DNA from: Bacteroidales bacterium
GTDB taxonomy: Bacteria > Bacteroidota > Bacteroidia > Bacteroidales > JAGOPY01
Direction of reading: 5' to 3'
Length of the DNA stretch: 61,834 nt
Assembly: GCA_017991835.1 (NCBI GenBank)
Contig: JAGOPY010000017.1
Span: 1 to 61,834, forward strand
The notes under the pieces were generated by a model that saw nothing but the letters and a program-made list of their open reading frames with translations, was not told the origin of the DNA and ran no database searches. This document shows, piece by piece, positions 26,527 to 36,273 of the stretch. The number at the start of each line of letters is the position of its first letter. Positions within the stretch are counted from its first letter, which is position 1. The position numbers and the translations under genes were made by a program.

Positions 26527-29500
26527 ATGCGAATCAAACTTATACTTATCCTGGTAGCCGCTATCACGGTCTTATTTAATAATCTTCAAGCCCAGGTAGA
26601 AAAGCCGCAGGAGACCTACATCCTACGGCCGCTTTCTGCGGCAGATGAGGCGCAACTGATGTCGCTTCCGGAGCTGAAACCGCCCGCAGGATTTGAAAAC
26701 CGCGACCTGCCATACATGGTCGACAATTCTACACAAATTTATATGCGGCCCGCATACCAGCAGGCAGGACTCAGCTGCGGACAAGCATCGTGTATCGGGT
26801 ACAATTTCACTTACGAGATGGCCCGGGAACGGGATCTTGACGCAAGCCTGCTGCAAAACCAGTATCCCACGCATTTTGCCTGGAACTTCATGAACGGCGG
26901 CGAAGGCTGGTATGGCGTGAGTTACCTGCACAGTATCCAGATCCTGAAAGAATACGGGATGATGAACGCAGTGGATTACGGCGGCTCTTTATCATACGGC
27001 GGAGCATCCCGCTTCCTGTCGGGCTACAACGAATACTACAACGGCATGCACAACCGGATCACGAATGCATACCAGATCCAGGTAGGCACGCCGGAAGGGC
27101 TGCTGGTGCTCAAACACTGGCTGCACAACCACCTGGAGGGTTCCAATGCCGGAGGTCTTGCCAGCTTTTATGCCCAGCACATGGCCGTCACAACCATGCT
27201 GCCCTGGGGAACGCCCGAGGCAGGCAAATATGTGCTGACCTATTTCGGGGGAAGCGCCAACCATGCCATGACTATCGTCGGTTACAACGACAGCATCCGC
27301 TGGGACTACAACAGCGACGGGCTGTACACGAATAACATCGACATCAACGGGGATGGGACGGTAAACATGAAAGACTGGGAGATCGGAGGATTCAAGATGG
27401 TGCAGAGTTACGGCGGTGTCCCGAACTGGGGCGACCAGGGATTTGCTTACATGATGTACAAAACCGTGGCCGATAACCTGGGCAGCGGCGGTATCTGGAA
27501 CCATTGCGTCCATGTGCTTGACGTCAAAGAGACCCTCGACCCGAAACTGACGGCAAAGATCATCCTGAAGCACGACCGCCGGGAACGGATAAAAGTTCTG
27601 GCCGGTATTGCCAATAACGTCGGTGCACAAAAACCCGAGCACCAACTGGGCTTCCCGATCTATGACTACCAGGGCGGCAACCGGTACATGCAGGGAGGCA
27701 CCACCGAAGCCGACAAGACCATCGAAATCGGGCTCGACCTGTCGAAACTCTTAAGTTATTCCGATATCGGCGATCCGGTGAAGATTTACCTCCAGGTTGT
27801 CGAGAATGATCCCGACAATGCCAATACAGGCGAGGTCATCCATTTTTCCATTTTCGATCACACGGCAGGCGGCTCCCAGGTCGTTTGTGCGCAGACGAAT
27901 GTGCCGCTGGTAAACGATGATACGACAACGCTTTATCTGAACCACACCTTTAATTTCGACCGTGTTCACATTATCGACGAAACGATCCCGCCGGCCCCGG
28001 AGGGAGAATATTACAGCCATCAGTTCACCGTGGCGGGCGGAACCCCCCCTTACATCTGGGAATTTGATAAAAGTTACGATGAGTCAGGCCAGCCGGCCTC
28101 TTTCCCGCAAATCACCGGAACACAATTGACGCCCAGCAACAGTTCCAGCGGGTACGTAACCCAGGCCATTCCGTTCTCCTTTCCTTTCTACGACAGCGCT
28201 TATTCCAGCATCACGCTGCATGTCGACGGTTACCTGATGTTCGATCAGCAGCTTTATCCTTTTCCTTATTACCAGGACGACAAGGTGTTGTTCAACATCA
28301 CCCGCCACATCTCCCCTTTCCTGAATTACCACCAGGAGATCAATGCCGGCCAGGGGTGCGGCATCTGGTACGAAGGCAGCGCAGATTACGTGACTTTCCG
28401 CTGGAAAACGGCCCTGACCGAAAACCCGGCAATGACCTTCAACTATGCAGCCCGCCTCTATCCCGACGGGACCATAAAATTCTACTACGGCCAGATGAAC
28501 GGCTGCGATATGTACCTCTGGATGGCCGGCGTCGGCGACGGAGATGGTTTCAACCACCAGGAGACAAGGTTATCCAACAAGCCTTCGGTCAATGCCAATA
28601 GCTCCACTACATTGGTCCCGTATGATTATCCGGATGAGATGACGTTGAGTGAAACAGGGCTTTTTTCGGGAACCCCTGAACAATCGTACGGCAATGAGCA
28701 GATCACATTCAAAGTAACCGATAACAACTTCATCCACACAAAAAAGACATTTACATTCACCTCCACCGGAATAATCGTCAGTGATTCCGTCATTTCGGGC
28801 GGTGATCCCGTTATCGCGTTCAGCGAAACCGCCAATATGAGCATCTCGGTGCTGAACCTGAAGCCGGAGACCATTCCCGATGCGGTCATGACCATCACCA
28901 TCGATGATCCTTACATCACCGTTACCGACAATACGGAAAACCTGGGCGACCTGCTGTTCAACCTGCCACGGAATATCCTCAACGCCTTCCAGTTTACCGT
29001 CGCCAGCGATATTCCCAACGAGCGCCTGATCACTGTTGAAACCACGATCACTTCTGACACAAACGTCTGGATCAGCGAATTGTACCATTATGCCTATGCT
29101 CCCGTCGTAACAGCCGAGAACGTAGAAGTAAACGATGATAATGGCAGGCTGGATGCCGGCGAAACCTCCGATATCGTAGTTTCCTACCTGAACACGGGAG
29201 GCGTAGAGCTTACCAGTGTCAATACATTGCTGACGACGACCGATCCGATGGTCATTATCAACCAGCCGGTCGGTAATATCCCGTTGCTGGAAGTCGGAAT
29301 CCTGGCCAATCTCAGTTACAACGTCTTCGTTTCGCCCGATTGCCTGCCGGGCCACGAAATCGAATTTGCGCTGAATATCAGCGGTGACGGTAACTATACG
29401 ACTACCGACACATTCTCACTGGTTGTCGGATTATACAGCGAAAACTTTGAATCCGGCGATATGGAGTTGTTCACCTGGGGGCACGAAGGCGACGGGCAGT

Positions 29501-30942
29501 GGAGGACAGATACCTATGCCCCGTACGAGGGTGCATTCGCAGCCCGCTCGGGCAATATTACACACAATCAGGAGTCGGTGATGGTCATCGATATGGATTA
29601 TCTGACCGATGGTGTCATCAGTTTTTACCAGCGGACCAGTTGTGAAGGGGATACGACTTCCGCCGATAATTATGATTACCTGAGTTTTAAAATTGATGGA
29701 AATGAGATGGAGAGATGGGATGGCGAAACGGGTTGGTCGTATGCAGAATTTCCCGTCACGGAAGGCTTTCACCGGTTCGAATGGATTTATCATAAAGATC
29801 ATAACACCAATTACCGGATGGATGCTGCGTGGGTTGACCTGATCTCGTTTGCATCGTCGGTCAATTGCTCACCCGGCTTGCAATTCAGCCCCTCATCGGT
29901 CGATTTCCTGCTCCGGACGGGTGAGACCGAAACGAAATCGCTGGCTTTGTCGAATCCGGCCTCAGGGCCGTTGAATTTCACGGCCGACATAGCGGGAATA
30001 CAGCCTTCCGTGGTGAAAGACGGAAAAGGCAACCGGAATATCGAAGGTTCGTACCTGGTCACAGACCATGACCGGTTCCATGCGGGCCAGGAATATGTAT
30101 GGAATTTCAGGACCTACAACGCGGGCAACGACAATGAATGGATCAAGCAGATTTACGTTACTTTCCCGCAGGGTGTGATGCTGGTAGCCGCTTCTGATTT
30201 CGTCGGCGGCTCAGGCGGCCCGATGGTTTTCCAGGGGCCTTTCGGCAATGGTGTGACAGCCCACTGGTTTGGCGAAGATGCCAACGGCTGGGGCGTCGTC
30301 CATATGGGCGAACTGGCCGCCAGCGATGTGTCGGTGGTGCCCGCTGATAACCTGCTGACCGATGTCCAGGTCTACTATGAAGTCCAGGGCGAGGTGTACG
30401 GCAGTCCGCCCCACACCGTTACGGGAAACATCACCCTCCGCAACCTGGGCCCTGTGGTACCCTGGCTGAGCATCGACAATCCCGAAGGGTTGCTGGAAGG
30501 AGAAAGTGTTGATTCGCTACGGGTAACGGTGGATGCCACCGGGATGGATGACGGCGAGTACCATGCCTGGCTTTACCTTGAAGATAATTTCAACGGTGCG
30601 TTTGTCATCCCGGTGAAAATGACGATCGATACGCATATGGGAGAAGATAAAGCGTCATCCGACAGAGATTCATTCAGCCTTGAAGCTGTCCCCAACCCGT
30701 ACCGTCATCATACCCAAATTAATTTTAAACCTGTAGGAACAGGCAATCTGATCGTTGAAATATACAATTCAGTCGGAATCCAGGTTATGGCAAAGGAAAT
30801 TCCCAACGATGGCAGTCAGCGGATTGAGTTTCTATGGAATGGCGAAGACGCATCAGGAAACCGGGTGCCAAAAGGCGTTTATACGATCCGTGCCGGGAAC
30901 AGTGAATATTCAGGCTTTGTCAAAGTGATTAAACTGGATTAG
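26527..30942 (+). CDS. Large secreted papain-fold protein with Ig-like domains and T9SS-like tail
   Basis: A 1471-residue secreted protein. The start at 26527 gives a clean signal peptide (IKLILILVAAITVLFNNLQAQ); the upstream ATG at 26488 would add 13 polar residues. A cysteine-peptidase domain follows: Cys84 in LSCGQAS and His246 in NHAMTIVGYND, but the usual NSWG reads QSYGG. A calcium-loop-like DINGDGTVNMKDWE lies between them (about residue 275). Then come several beta-sandwich repeats with DNNGRLDAGE and FSPSSVDFLL segments, and a FlgD/T9SS-type tail (VPNPYRHHTQINF, WNGEDASGNRVPKGVY). Substrate unknown; the enzyme may have altered or lost activity. A small NTF2-like gene follows 8 bases downstream. 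Confidence 0.8.
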   Translation: MRIKLILILVAAITVLFNNLQAQVEKPQETYILRPLSAADEAQLMSLPELKPPAGFENRDLPYMVDNSTQIYMRPAYQQAGLSCGQASCIGYNFTYEMARERDLDASLLQNQYPTHFAWNFMNGGEGWYGVSYLHSIQILKEYGMMNAVDYGGSLSYGGASRFLSGYNEYYNGMHNRITNAYQIQVGTPEGLLVLKHWLHNHLEGSNAGGLASFYAQHMAVTTMLPWGTPEAGKYVLTYFGGSANHAMTIVGYNDSIRWDYNSDGLYTNNIDINGDGTVNMKDWEIGGFKMVQSYGGVPNWGDQGFAYMMYKTVADNLGSGGIWNHCVHVLDVKETLDPKLTAKIILKHDRRERIKVLAGIANNVGAQKPEHQLGFPIYDYQGGNRYMQGGTTEADKTIEIGLDLSKLLSYSDIGDPVKIYLQVVENDPDNANTGEVIHFSIFDHTAGGSQVVCAQTNVPLVNDDTTTLYLNHTFNFDRVHIIDETIPPAPEGEYYSHQFTVAGGTPPYIWEFDKSYDESGQPASFPQITGTQLTPSNSSSGYVTQAIPFSFPFYDSAYSSITLHVDGYLMFDQQLYPFPYYQDDKVLFNITRHISPFLNYHQEINAGQGCGIWYEGSADYVTFRWKTALTENPAMTFNYAARLYPDGTIKFYYGQMNGCDMYLWMAGVGDGDGFNHQETRLSNKPSVNANSSTTLVPYDYPDEMTLSETGLFSGTPEQSYGNEQITFKVTDNNFIHTKKTFTFTSTGIIVSDSVISGGDPVIAFSETANMSISVLNLKPETIPDAVMTITIDDPYITVTDNTENLGDLLFNLPRNILNAFQFTVASDIPNERLITVETTITSDTNVWISELYHYAYAPVVTAENVEVNDDNGRLDAGETSDIVVSYLNTGGVELTSVNTLLTTTDPMVIINQPVGNIPLLEVGILANLSYNVFVSPDCLPGHEIEFALNISGDGNYTTTDTFSLVVGLYSENFESGDMELFTWGHEGDGQWRTDTYAPYEGAFAARSGNITHNQESVMVIDMDYLTDGVISFYQRTSCEGDTTSADNYDYLSFKIDGNEMERWDGETGWSYAEFPVTEGFHRFEWIYHKDHNTNYRMDAAWVDLISFASSVNCSPGLQFSPSSVDFLLRTGETETKSLALSNPASGPLNFTADIAGIQPSVVKDGKGNRNIEGSYLVTDHDRFHAGQEYVWNFRTYNAGNDNEWIKQIYVTFPQGVMLVAASDFVGGSGGPMVFQGPFGNGVTAHWFGEDANGWGVVHMGELAASDVSVVPADNLLTDVQVYYEVQGEVYGSPPHTVTGNITLRNLGPVVPWLSIDNPEGLLEGESVDSLRVTVDATGMDDGEYHAWLYLEDNFNGAFVIPVKMTIDTHMGEDKASSDRDSFSLEAVPNPYRHHTQINFKPVGTGNLIVEIYNSVGIQVMAKEIPNDGSQRIEFLWNGEDASGNRVPKGVYTIRAGNSEYSGFVKVIKLD

Positions 30943-30950
30943 GAATAGTT

Positions 30951-31328
30951 ATGGAAGAAAACATTAAAGCCTTGGCACTGCAATGGGCTGAAGCGCTTGC
31001 GACGATGGATCCGGAAAAAGTCATCCGGAAGTACCACCCCGACGGATCGCTGTGGGGGACCTTTGCCAACGAAATACATCATAAACCGGAGGTGATCCGG
31101 GATTATTTCACAGAGCTATTCGATGGCAAAGAGAACCTGCGTTGTGATTTTACAGATGGTTTTGTCCGTCTTTACGGCGATTTTGCATTTTATTCCGGAA
31201 GCTACCGATTTTCATGGCATTACAAAGGTGATCCACAGCACAGGGATGCCCGTTTTTCATTTGTTTACAAACGGGAGAACGGGCAATGGCTGATCATGGA
31301 GCACCATTCGTCGGTATTTCCGGGGTAG
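30951..31328 (+). CDS. SnoaL/NTF2-like small protein
   Basis: A 125-residue alpha+beta cone-fold protein: helix KALALQWAEALATMDPEKVIRKYHPDG (split by a turn), GTFANEIHHKPEVIRDYF, and strands ending FSFVYKRENGQWLIMEHHSS. This is the typical layout of SnoaL-like/CaMKII-association-like domains, which hold a ligand or substrate in a pocket or mediate assembly. No signal peptide, so cytoplasmic. It lies between the large surface protein and the MBOAT gene, all on plus. Confidence 0.75.
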   Translation: MEENIKALALQWAEALATMDPEKVIRKYHPDGSLWGTFANEIHHKPEVIRDYFTELFDGKENLRCDFTDGFVRLYGDFAFYSGSYRFSWHYKGDPQHRDARFSFVYKRENGQWLIMEHHSSVFPG

Positions 31329-31354
31329 CTGAAATTTAGATATTACAGGCCGAT

Positions 31355-32791
31355 ATGGTTTTCAGCAGCACCCTATTCCTTCTTTATTTCCTGCCGGTTT
31401 TCCTGGGCATCTACTTCTTGCTGCCCAACAAACTGAGGAACCTGTGGCTGCTCGTCGCCAGCGTCCTCTTTTATTCCTGGGGCGCCCCCGATTTTATCTT
31501 TATCGTCCTCGGATCGATCCTGGCCGATTTCTACCTGGTAAAATATATCCACCGGGCCGGCCTGAAGCGGAAAAGATGGCTCACCGCCATCTCCATCGTG
31601 ATGAATGTCGGGCTGCTGGCTTATTTCAAATACGCCAATTTCTTTGTCGATAACCTGAACAGTCTGCTTACAGGACTGGGAATGACGCAGTTGCACTGGA
31701 CCGCTATCGCCCTGCCAATCGGAATTTCTTTCTTCACCTTCCAGAAAATCACCTACACGGTGGATGTTTACCGGAAGGTTCACGCGCCACTGAAAAAGAT
31801 CACCGATTACGCCATGTACATCCTGATGTTTCCCCACCTGATCGCGGGGCCGATCGTCAGGTTCAACCTGGTCGCCGACCAGATCGAAGACCGGCGTTAT
31901 AATGAAACGATCGGGAACCGGGTCAACGGGCTGTTCCGCTTTGTGATCGGGCTGTCGAAGAAGGTGCTGATAGCCAATGTCCTGGGCACCGAAGCCGACA
32001 AGATCTTTGCCATGGACCCCTCCACGTTCGGCGCAGCACAGGCCTGGACCGGCATCATCGCCTATGCCTTCCAGATCTATTTCGATTTCTCCGGCTACTC
32101 CGATATGGCGATCGGCCTGGCCCTCATGATCGGCTTCAACTTTCCCGAAAATTTCAACAACCCGTATATTTCACAGAATATCACCGAGTTCTGGCGCCGC
32201 TGGCATATGACGCTCGGCCGGTTTATGCGGGAATACCTGTATATCCCGCTGGGCGGCAATCGTGTCAGCGCTGCCCGCCTCTACCTGAACCTCTGGATCG
32301 TATTCTTCCTTTCCGGCCTCTGGCACGGAGCCGCGTGGAATTTCGTGGCCTGGGGCGCTTTTCACGGCCTCTTCCTGGTAGCCGACCGGGTCTTCCTGAT
32401 CAAATGGCTCACGAAAGCAGGCAAATACCCCGCTGTAGCCATCACTTTCTTCATCTCCCTGATCGGATGGGTCCTGTTCAGATCAGAAACCCTCGGCTAT
32501 GCCATGAGATTCCTGCGGTCGATGTTCACCTTCGGCAGCGATTTCGGAGGTGTCGCGCTGAACAACAAGTTCATCGTGATCCTTGTCATTGCTGTTATCT
32601 TTTCGTTCATCGGTATTTTCAAAGGAAATGAAGCCTGGCAGGAGCGGATCTTGAGGGGGCAGGGAAGCAATAGGATTTGGAGATTTGGGGATTGGGGGAT
32701 TAGAATGATCTTTAGTTTGTTATTCCTATTATTGTGCCTGGCGGCGATCAGTTCTTCGGGTTTTAATCCATTCATTTATTTCAGGTTCTGA
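31355..32791 (+). CDS. MBOAT-family O-acyltransferase (AlgI-like)
   Basis: A 478-residue multi-pass membrane protein that should move acetyl groups across the inner membrane onto an exopolysaccharide or envelope glycan. Family segments: AGPIVRF, FQIYFDFSGYSDMAIGLALM, NITEFWRRWHMTLGRFMREY and the catalytic His in LSGLWHGAAWNFVAWG. Near the C-terminus (about residues 433-450) the sequence NRIWRFGDWGI is encoded by the dispersed 8-bp repeat and inserted between the last membrane helices. The stop overlaps the next gene's ATG by one base, forming the classic AlgI/AlgJ-type pair. Confidence 0.92.
   Translation: MVFSSTLFLLYFLPVFLGIYFLLPNKLRNLWLLVASVLFYSWGAPDFIFIVLGSILADFYLVKYIHRAGLKRKRWLTAISIVMNVGLLAYFKYANFFVDNLNSLLTGLGMTQLHWTAIALPIGISFFTFQKITYTVDVYRKVHAPLKKITDYAMYILMFPHLIAGPIVRFNLVADQIEDRRYNETIGNRVNGLFRFVIGLSKKVLIANVLGTEADKIFAMDPSTFGAAQAWTGIIAYAFQIYFDFSGYSDMAIGLALMIGFNFPENFNNPYISQNITEFWRRWHMTLGRFMREYLYIPLGGNRVSAARLYLNLWIVFFLSGLWHGAAWNFVAWGAFHGLFLVADRVFLIKWLTKAGKYPAVAITFFISLIGWVLFRSETLGYAMRFLRSMFTFGSDFGGVALNNKFIVILVIAVIFSFIGIFKGNEAWQERILRGQGSNRIWRFGDWGIRMIFSLLFLLLCLAAISSSGFNPFIYFRF
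32670..32706. repeat. 8-bp repeat (GGATTTGG/AGATTTGG) inside the MBOAT gene
   Basis: About four to five units of the TGGCGATT family with G-rich variants. On plus it encodes RIWRFGDWGI, in frame. Confidence 0.75.
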
Positions 32792-34560
32792 TGAAGAAGG
32801 CGTTACCCCATATCCTTTTTGCGGTGATCCTCCTGATCGCGTTGCTGCCGGCGGCCCAGATGAGATGGAGTCTCATTGAGGAAAAACCGCTCAACGGCGC
32901 CTTTGAACTGGCCGAAAAACCTGTCCTGTCCTATGAAAACTGGATGTCGGGCGATTTCCAGATGCAAACTGAAAAATACCTGAAAGACCACTCCGGCTTC
33001 CGGAACTTTTTAATCAGGCTGCAAAACCAGCTCGATTTCACCCTGTTTAAACAAGCCAATGCCGAAGGGGCCACTGTCGGTAAAAAAGGGCAGCTCTTCG
33101 AATATGATTACATCCGATCCTGGCTGGCGCTGGATTATCCCGGCGATTCGTTCCTGGAAAAGAAGCTGCAACGGGCCCGTTTTGTCCAGGATTACCTGAA
33201 AAGGGAAAAAGGGATCGACCTGGTCGTGGTTTTCGAACCGGGCAAAGCCTCCTACTATCCCGAATATCTTCCATCATCTTACAAAAAACAAAAAAAAGGC
33301 CCCTCTACCTACGATTACTTTGTGAAAAAAGCAAAGGAGACGGGGATTGATTATATCGACCTGCAGCAGTATTTCCTGGAGCTGAAAGATACCAGCCGGT
33401 ACCCGCTTTTTCCAGCGTACGGGACACATTGGAGCGTCTATGGGATGAAATTTGCCGCCGACAGCCTCCTCCGGCTGATCGGGAAACGGAGAAACCTGGA
33501 CCTGACCGATGTCAGGTTAACCGGTATCGAAACCTCGACCCTACCAAGGGATACAGATGACGATGTACTGAAAACGATGAACCTCCTCTGCCCGATGCAG
33601 GGCGAAGAACTGGCCTATCCCCTCCTGGCGTTCGATACGCTGAATCCCGGCGAAAAACCTATGGTGCTGGTGGTGGCCGACAGTTATTACTGGAATATCT
33701 TCAATACCCGGATCCCGAAATATATTTTTGCCAACGAAGCGTTCTGGTACTTCAACGCCCTGGTTTACCCGGATCATTACAACAGGCCAACCTTTACGAA
33801 AGATCTGGACCTCAAAGCGGAAATTGAAAAGCAGGACATCATCTTCCTGATGATCACCGAAAGGTTTGTGCACAAATTCGACTGGCGGTTCACCGACCAG
33901 CTTTATGAGCTTTATGCACCGCAAGGGCTCTCCGATCCGGTGTACGACAAGATCAACAACATTATGACGGTTGAGGAGTGGTTTGAAAAAATGATCACCA
34001 AAGCGGGATATAAGCATGCGACACTGGAAGAGATCCTGATCGATGAAGGGAAATACCTGTATCATATGTCGGATACGGCCGGTTTCATGATCCGGTATGG
34101 CGAAGAATATTTCCGCAAGATGATCTCCGGTGACCGGAAATGGATGGGGCATATCGAAGAAAAGGCGGCCCGGCGGGGCATTCCGGTGGAGGATATGCTG
34201 GTAGAGGATGCTTTGTTTGTTTTTAAAGAAAAGCATCCGGAATTGTATAAGCTGAACCGCAGCCTTGAATCCGTGAGAAAACACATTTTAGCCAATCCCG
34301 ACACCCTGGCCTTACTACGCGAAGAAGCCCGGAATTACCATTTTGATCCCGATCTCTATCTTCAGCACAGGGCCTGGGAAATCGTTCACCGGGATGAAGT
34401 GGCCAAAACGGAAAGGGCCATCCGGCAATATGCCCCCTGGCTGGAGGACGTGGCACGCAAGGCACTGGAAAACGGGATCAGTGTCGACGAAATGATCCGG
34501 CTGGATGCCGAATATATGTGGAAAGAGCGATTACGATCGGTTGGTTTTAAGGAAAAATAG
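32791..34560 (+). CDS. AlgJ/AlgX-like O-acetyltransferase with a helical C-terminal extension
   Basis: A 589-residue protein with an N-terminal membrane anchor (ILFAVILLIALLPAA) and an SGNH-like acetyltransferase domain: the catalytic Asp/His pair appears as GTHWSVYG and the serine as VADSYYWN. It would take acetyl groups from the adjacent MBOAT protein and place them on a glycan in the periplasm. Residues from about 390 form an added helical region with three related blocks (for example ARRGIPVEDMLVEDALFVF and LENGISVDEMIRLDAEYMW). The anchor is followed by AQMRWSLIEE, encoded by the dispersed GAGATGGAGTCTC motif. Confidence 0.85.
   Translation: MKKALPHILFAVILLIALLPAAQMRWSLIEEKPLNGAFELAEKPVLSYENWMSGDFQMQTEKYLKDHSGFRNFLIRLQNQLDFTLFKQANAEGATVGKKGQLFEYDYIRSWLALDYPGDSFLEKKLQRARFVQDYLKREKGIDLVVVFEPGKASYYPEYLPSSYKKQKKGPSTYDYFVKKAKETGIDYIDLQQYFLELKDTSRYPLFPAYGTHWSVYGMKFAADSLLRLIGKRRNLDLTDVRLTGIETSTLPRDTDDDVLKTMNLLCPMQGEELAYPLLAFDTLNPGEKPMVLVVADSYYWNIFNTRIPKYIFANEAFWYFNALVYPDHYNRPTFTKDLDLKAEIEKQDIIFLMITERFVHKFDWRFTDQLYELYAPQGLSDPVYDKINNIMTVEEWFEKMITKAGYKHATLEEILIDEGKYLYHMSDTAGFMIRYGEEYFRKMISGDRKWMGHIEEKAARRGIPVEDMLVEDALFVFKEKHPELYKLNRSLESVRKHILANPDTLALLREEARNYHFDPDLYLQHRAWEIVHRDEVAKTERAIRQYAPWLEDVARKALENGISVDEMIRLDAEYMWKERLRSVGFKEK
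32862..32874. repeat. GAGATGGAGTCTC motif inside the AlgJ-like gene
   Basis: An exact copy of the dispersed 13-bp motif, including the flanking T and A (15 of 15 with 45430-45444). It encodes RWSL. Confidence 0.7.
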
Positions 34561-34562
34561 TT

Positions 34563-34570
34563 TACTTTTG
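34563..34570 (+). promoter_or_regulatory. -7 promoter box TACTTTTG for efp
   Basis: TACTTTTG lies directly after the preceding stop and 37 bases before the efp ATG. Confidence 0.5.
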
Positions 34571-34607
34571 CACAAAATTTCAAAATCCTTTACTAAATCC
34601 AGATTAT

Positions 34608-35174
34608 ATGCCTACTACCGCTGATTTCAGGAATGGCTTGTGCATCGATTTCAATAATGACCTCTGGTCGATCGTTGAGTTTCAACATGTGAAACCCGGC
34701 AAGGGAGGCGCGTTTGTGAGAACGAAGCTGAAAAACCTCCGCGACGGCAGGGTGCTCGAAAACACCTTTATCGCCGGTGTAAAGATCAACATCGTCAGGA
34801 TCGAAAGACGTCCTCACCAGTATCTCTACAATGACGGCGAATCCTACTATTTCATGAATGCCGACACCTTCGAGCAGGTGTTTGTAGAGAAGAAACTGCT
34901 GGAAGCCGCCGACCTCCTGAAAGAAGGGGTAACTGTCGATTTGATCTTCCATTCCGAATCGGAAACGGTTTTGCAATGCGAAATGCCCACTACGGTTACG
35001 CTCGAAGTGACCTATACCGAACCGGGAGAAAAAGGGAATACAGCCACTAACACCCTGAAGGAAGCCAAGGTGGAAACCGGCGCCCTGGTAAGAGTTCCCC
35101 TGTTCATCAATACCGGCGACAGGATCAAGGTCGATACCAGGACCTATCGCTACGCTGAACGGGCAAAAGACTGA
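34608..35174 (+). CDS. efp: Elongation factor P
   Basis: A 188-residue EF-P with the three-domain beta layout of the family. The tip loop that enters the ribosome reads KPGKGGAFVRTKLKNL, with a lysine at the position modified in many bacteria. The C-terminal VDTRTYRYAERAK is typical. It relieves stalling at proline stretches. No modification enzyme (EpmA/EpmB, EarP, YmfI) is seen nearby. The LpxD-family gene follows 4 bases later. Confidence 0.96.
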   Translation: MPTTADFRNGLCIDFNNDLWSIVEFQHVKPGKGGAFVRTKLKNLRDGRVLENTFIAGVKINIVRIERRPHQYLYNDGESYYFMNADTFEQVFVEKKLLEAADLLKEGVTVDLIFHSESETVLQCEMPTTVTLEVTYTEPGEKGNTATNTLKEAKVETGALVRVPLFINTGDRIKVDTRTYRYAERAKD

Positions 35175-35178
35175 TAAT

Positions 35179-36120
35179 ATGATCTTCTCCCGTCCCTATA
35201 CCCTGAAAGAAATTGCCGATCTGCTCGGCGCAAAGTACGATGGCGATCCGTCGTTCGAAATTACCGGGATCAACGAGATCCACATGGTGGAGCCGGGCGA
35301 TCTGACCTTTGTCGACCACCCCAAGTATTATGATAAAGCGTTGAATTCCAAAGCCACCACCATCCTGATCAACAAAGAGGTAGCATGCCCGGAAGGAAAA
35401 GCGCTGATCATCTCCGATGATCCCTTCCGCGATTATGTCTGGCTGGCGAAACATTTCAGGCCGTTTGTGGCATCATCCGCAGCCATAAGCCCCACTGCCG
35501 AAATCGGCGAGGGTACGGTCATTCAGCCCGGAGTCTTTATCGGGAACCACGTAAAGATCGGAAAGAACTGTATCATCCATTCCAATGTCAGCATTTACGA
35601 TCACAGTATCATCGGCGATGAGGTGATCATCCATGCTAACAGTGTTATCGGGGCCGATGCCTATTATTTTCAGAAGAAGCCGGCCGGTTACCGTAAAATG
35701 GAGTCGTGCGGCCGGGTAGTGATCAAAGACCGGGTGGAGATCGGCGCCCTGTGTTCCATAGACAAAGGTGTATCGGCCGATACGATCATTGATGAGGGGA
35801 CCAAATTCGACAACCATGTCCAGGTCGGTCACGACACCTACATCGGCAAGCACTGCCTGATCGGGGCCCATTGCGCCATAGCCGGCGTAACGAAAATTGA
35901 AGACGAAGTGATCCTCTGGGGACGTGTTGCAGTCAACAAAGATCTGGTCATCGGCAAAGGGGCCGTTATCCTGGCTACATCGGCTGTCGACAAGTCCATT
36001 GAAGGCGGCGGGAAAACCTATTTCGGAGCGCCGGCCGAGGAAGCCCGCAAAAAATGGCGCGAGATGGTCTACCTGAGGCAGTTGCCGGAATTGTTCGAAA
36101 AAGTTCTGGGTAAACAATAG
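35179..36120 (+). CDS. LpxD-family hexapeptide acyltransferase
   Basis: A 313-residue protein with an N-terminal LpxD-type uridine-binding domain (YTLKEIADLLGAKYDGD; VDHPKYYDKALNSKATTILI) and a left-handed parallel beta-helix of hexapeptide repeats (from about residue 105: SAAISPTAEIGEGTVI). LpxD adds the N-linked 3-hydroxyacyl chain to UDP-glucosamine in lipid A synthesis; the catalytic His should be in HVQVGHDTYIG. Bacteroidota often carry a second LpxD-like copy elsewhere, so this could be a paralogue. It is coupled to efp. Confidence 0.85.
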   Translation: MIFSRPYTLKEIADLLGAKYDGDPSFEITGINEIHMVEPGDLTFVDHPKYYDKALNSKATTILINKEVACPEGKALIISDDPFRDYVWLAKHFRPFVASSAAISPTAEIGEGTVIQPGVFIGNHVKIGKNCIIHSNVSIYDHSIIGDEVIIHANSVIGADAYYFQKKPAGYRKMESCGRVVIKDRVEIGALCSIDKGVSADTIIDEGTKFDNHVQVGHDTYIGKHCLIGAHCAIAGVTKIEDEVILWGRVAVNKDLVIGKGAVILATSAVDKSIEGGGKTYFGAPAEEARKKWREMVYLRQLPELFEKVLGKQ

Positions 36121-36137
36121 GCATTCTCACTAAAGGG

Positions 36138-36205
36138 CTACCATATTGTTCTCCCTGGCGGGAGAAATTTGAAGATTTGGCGATTTGGCGATTTGAGGAT
36201 TTACC
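36138..36205. repeat. Partial copy of the dispersed element edge plus 8-bp array
   Basis: A roughly 30-base match to the outer edge of the 45201-45674 element, including the hairpin TTCTCCCTGGCGGGAGAA, is followed by GATTTGGC units. The order hairpin then 8-bp array is the same as at 45658-45780. It lies between the convergent LpxD-family and propeller genes, and the hairpin could act as a terminator. Confidence 0.75.
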
Positions 36206-36273
36206 CGTTAGACTTCCAAACTAAATCGAAAATGCCGAATGCAGAATCGGGTAATGTTATTATCCAACGACCA

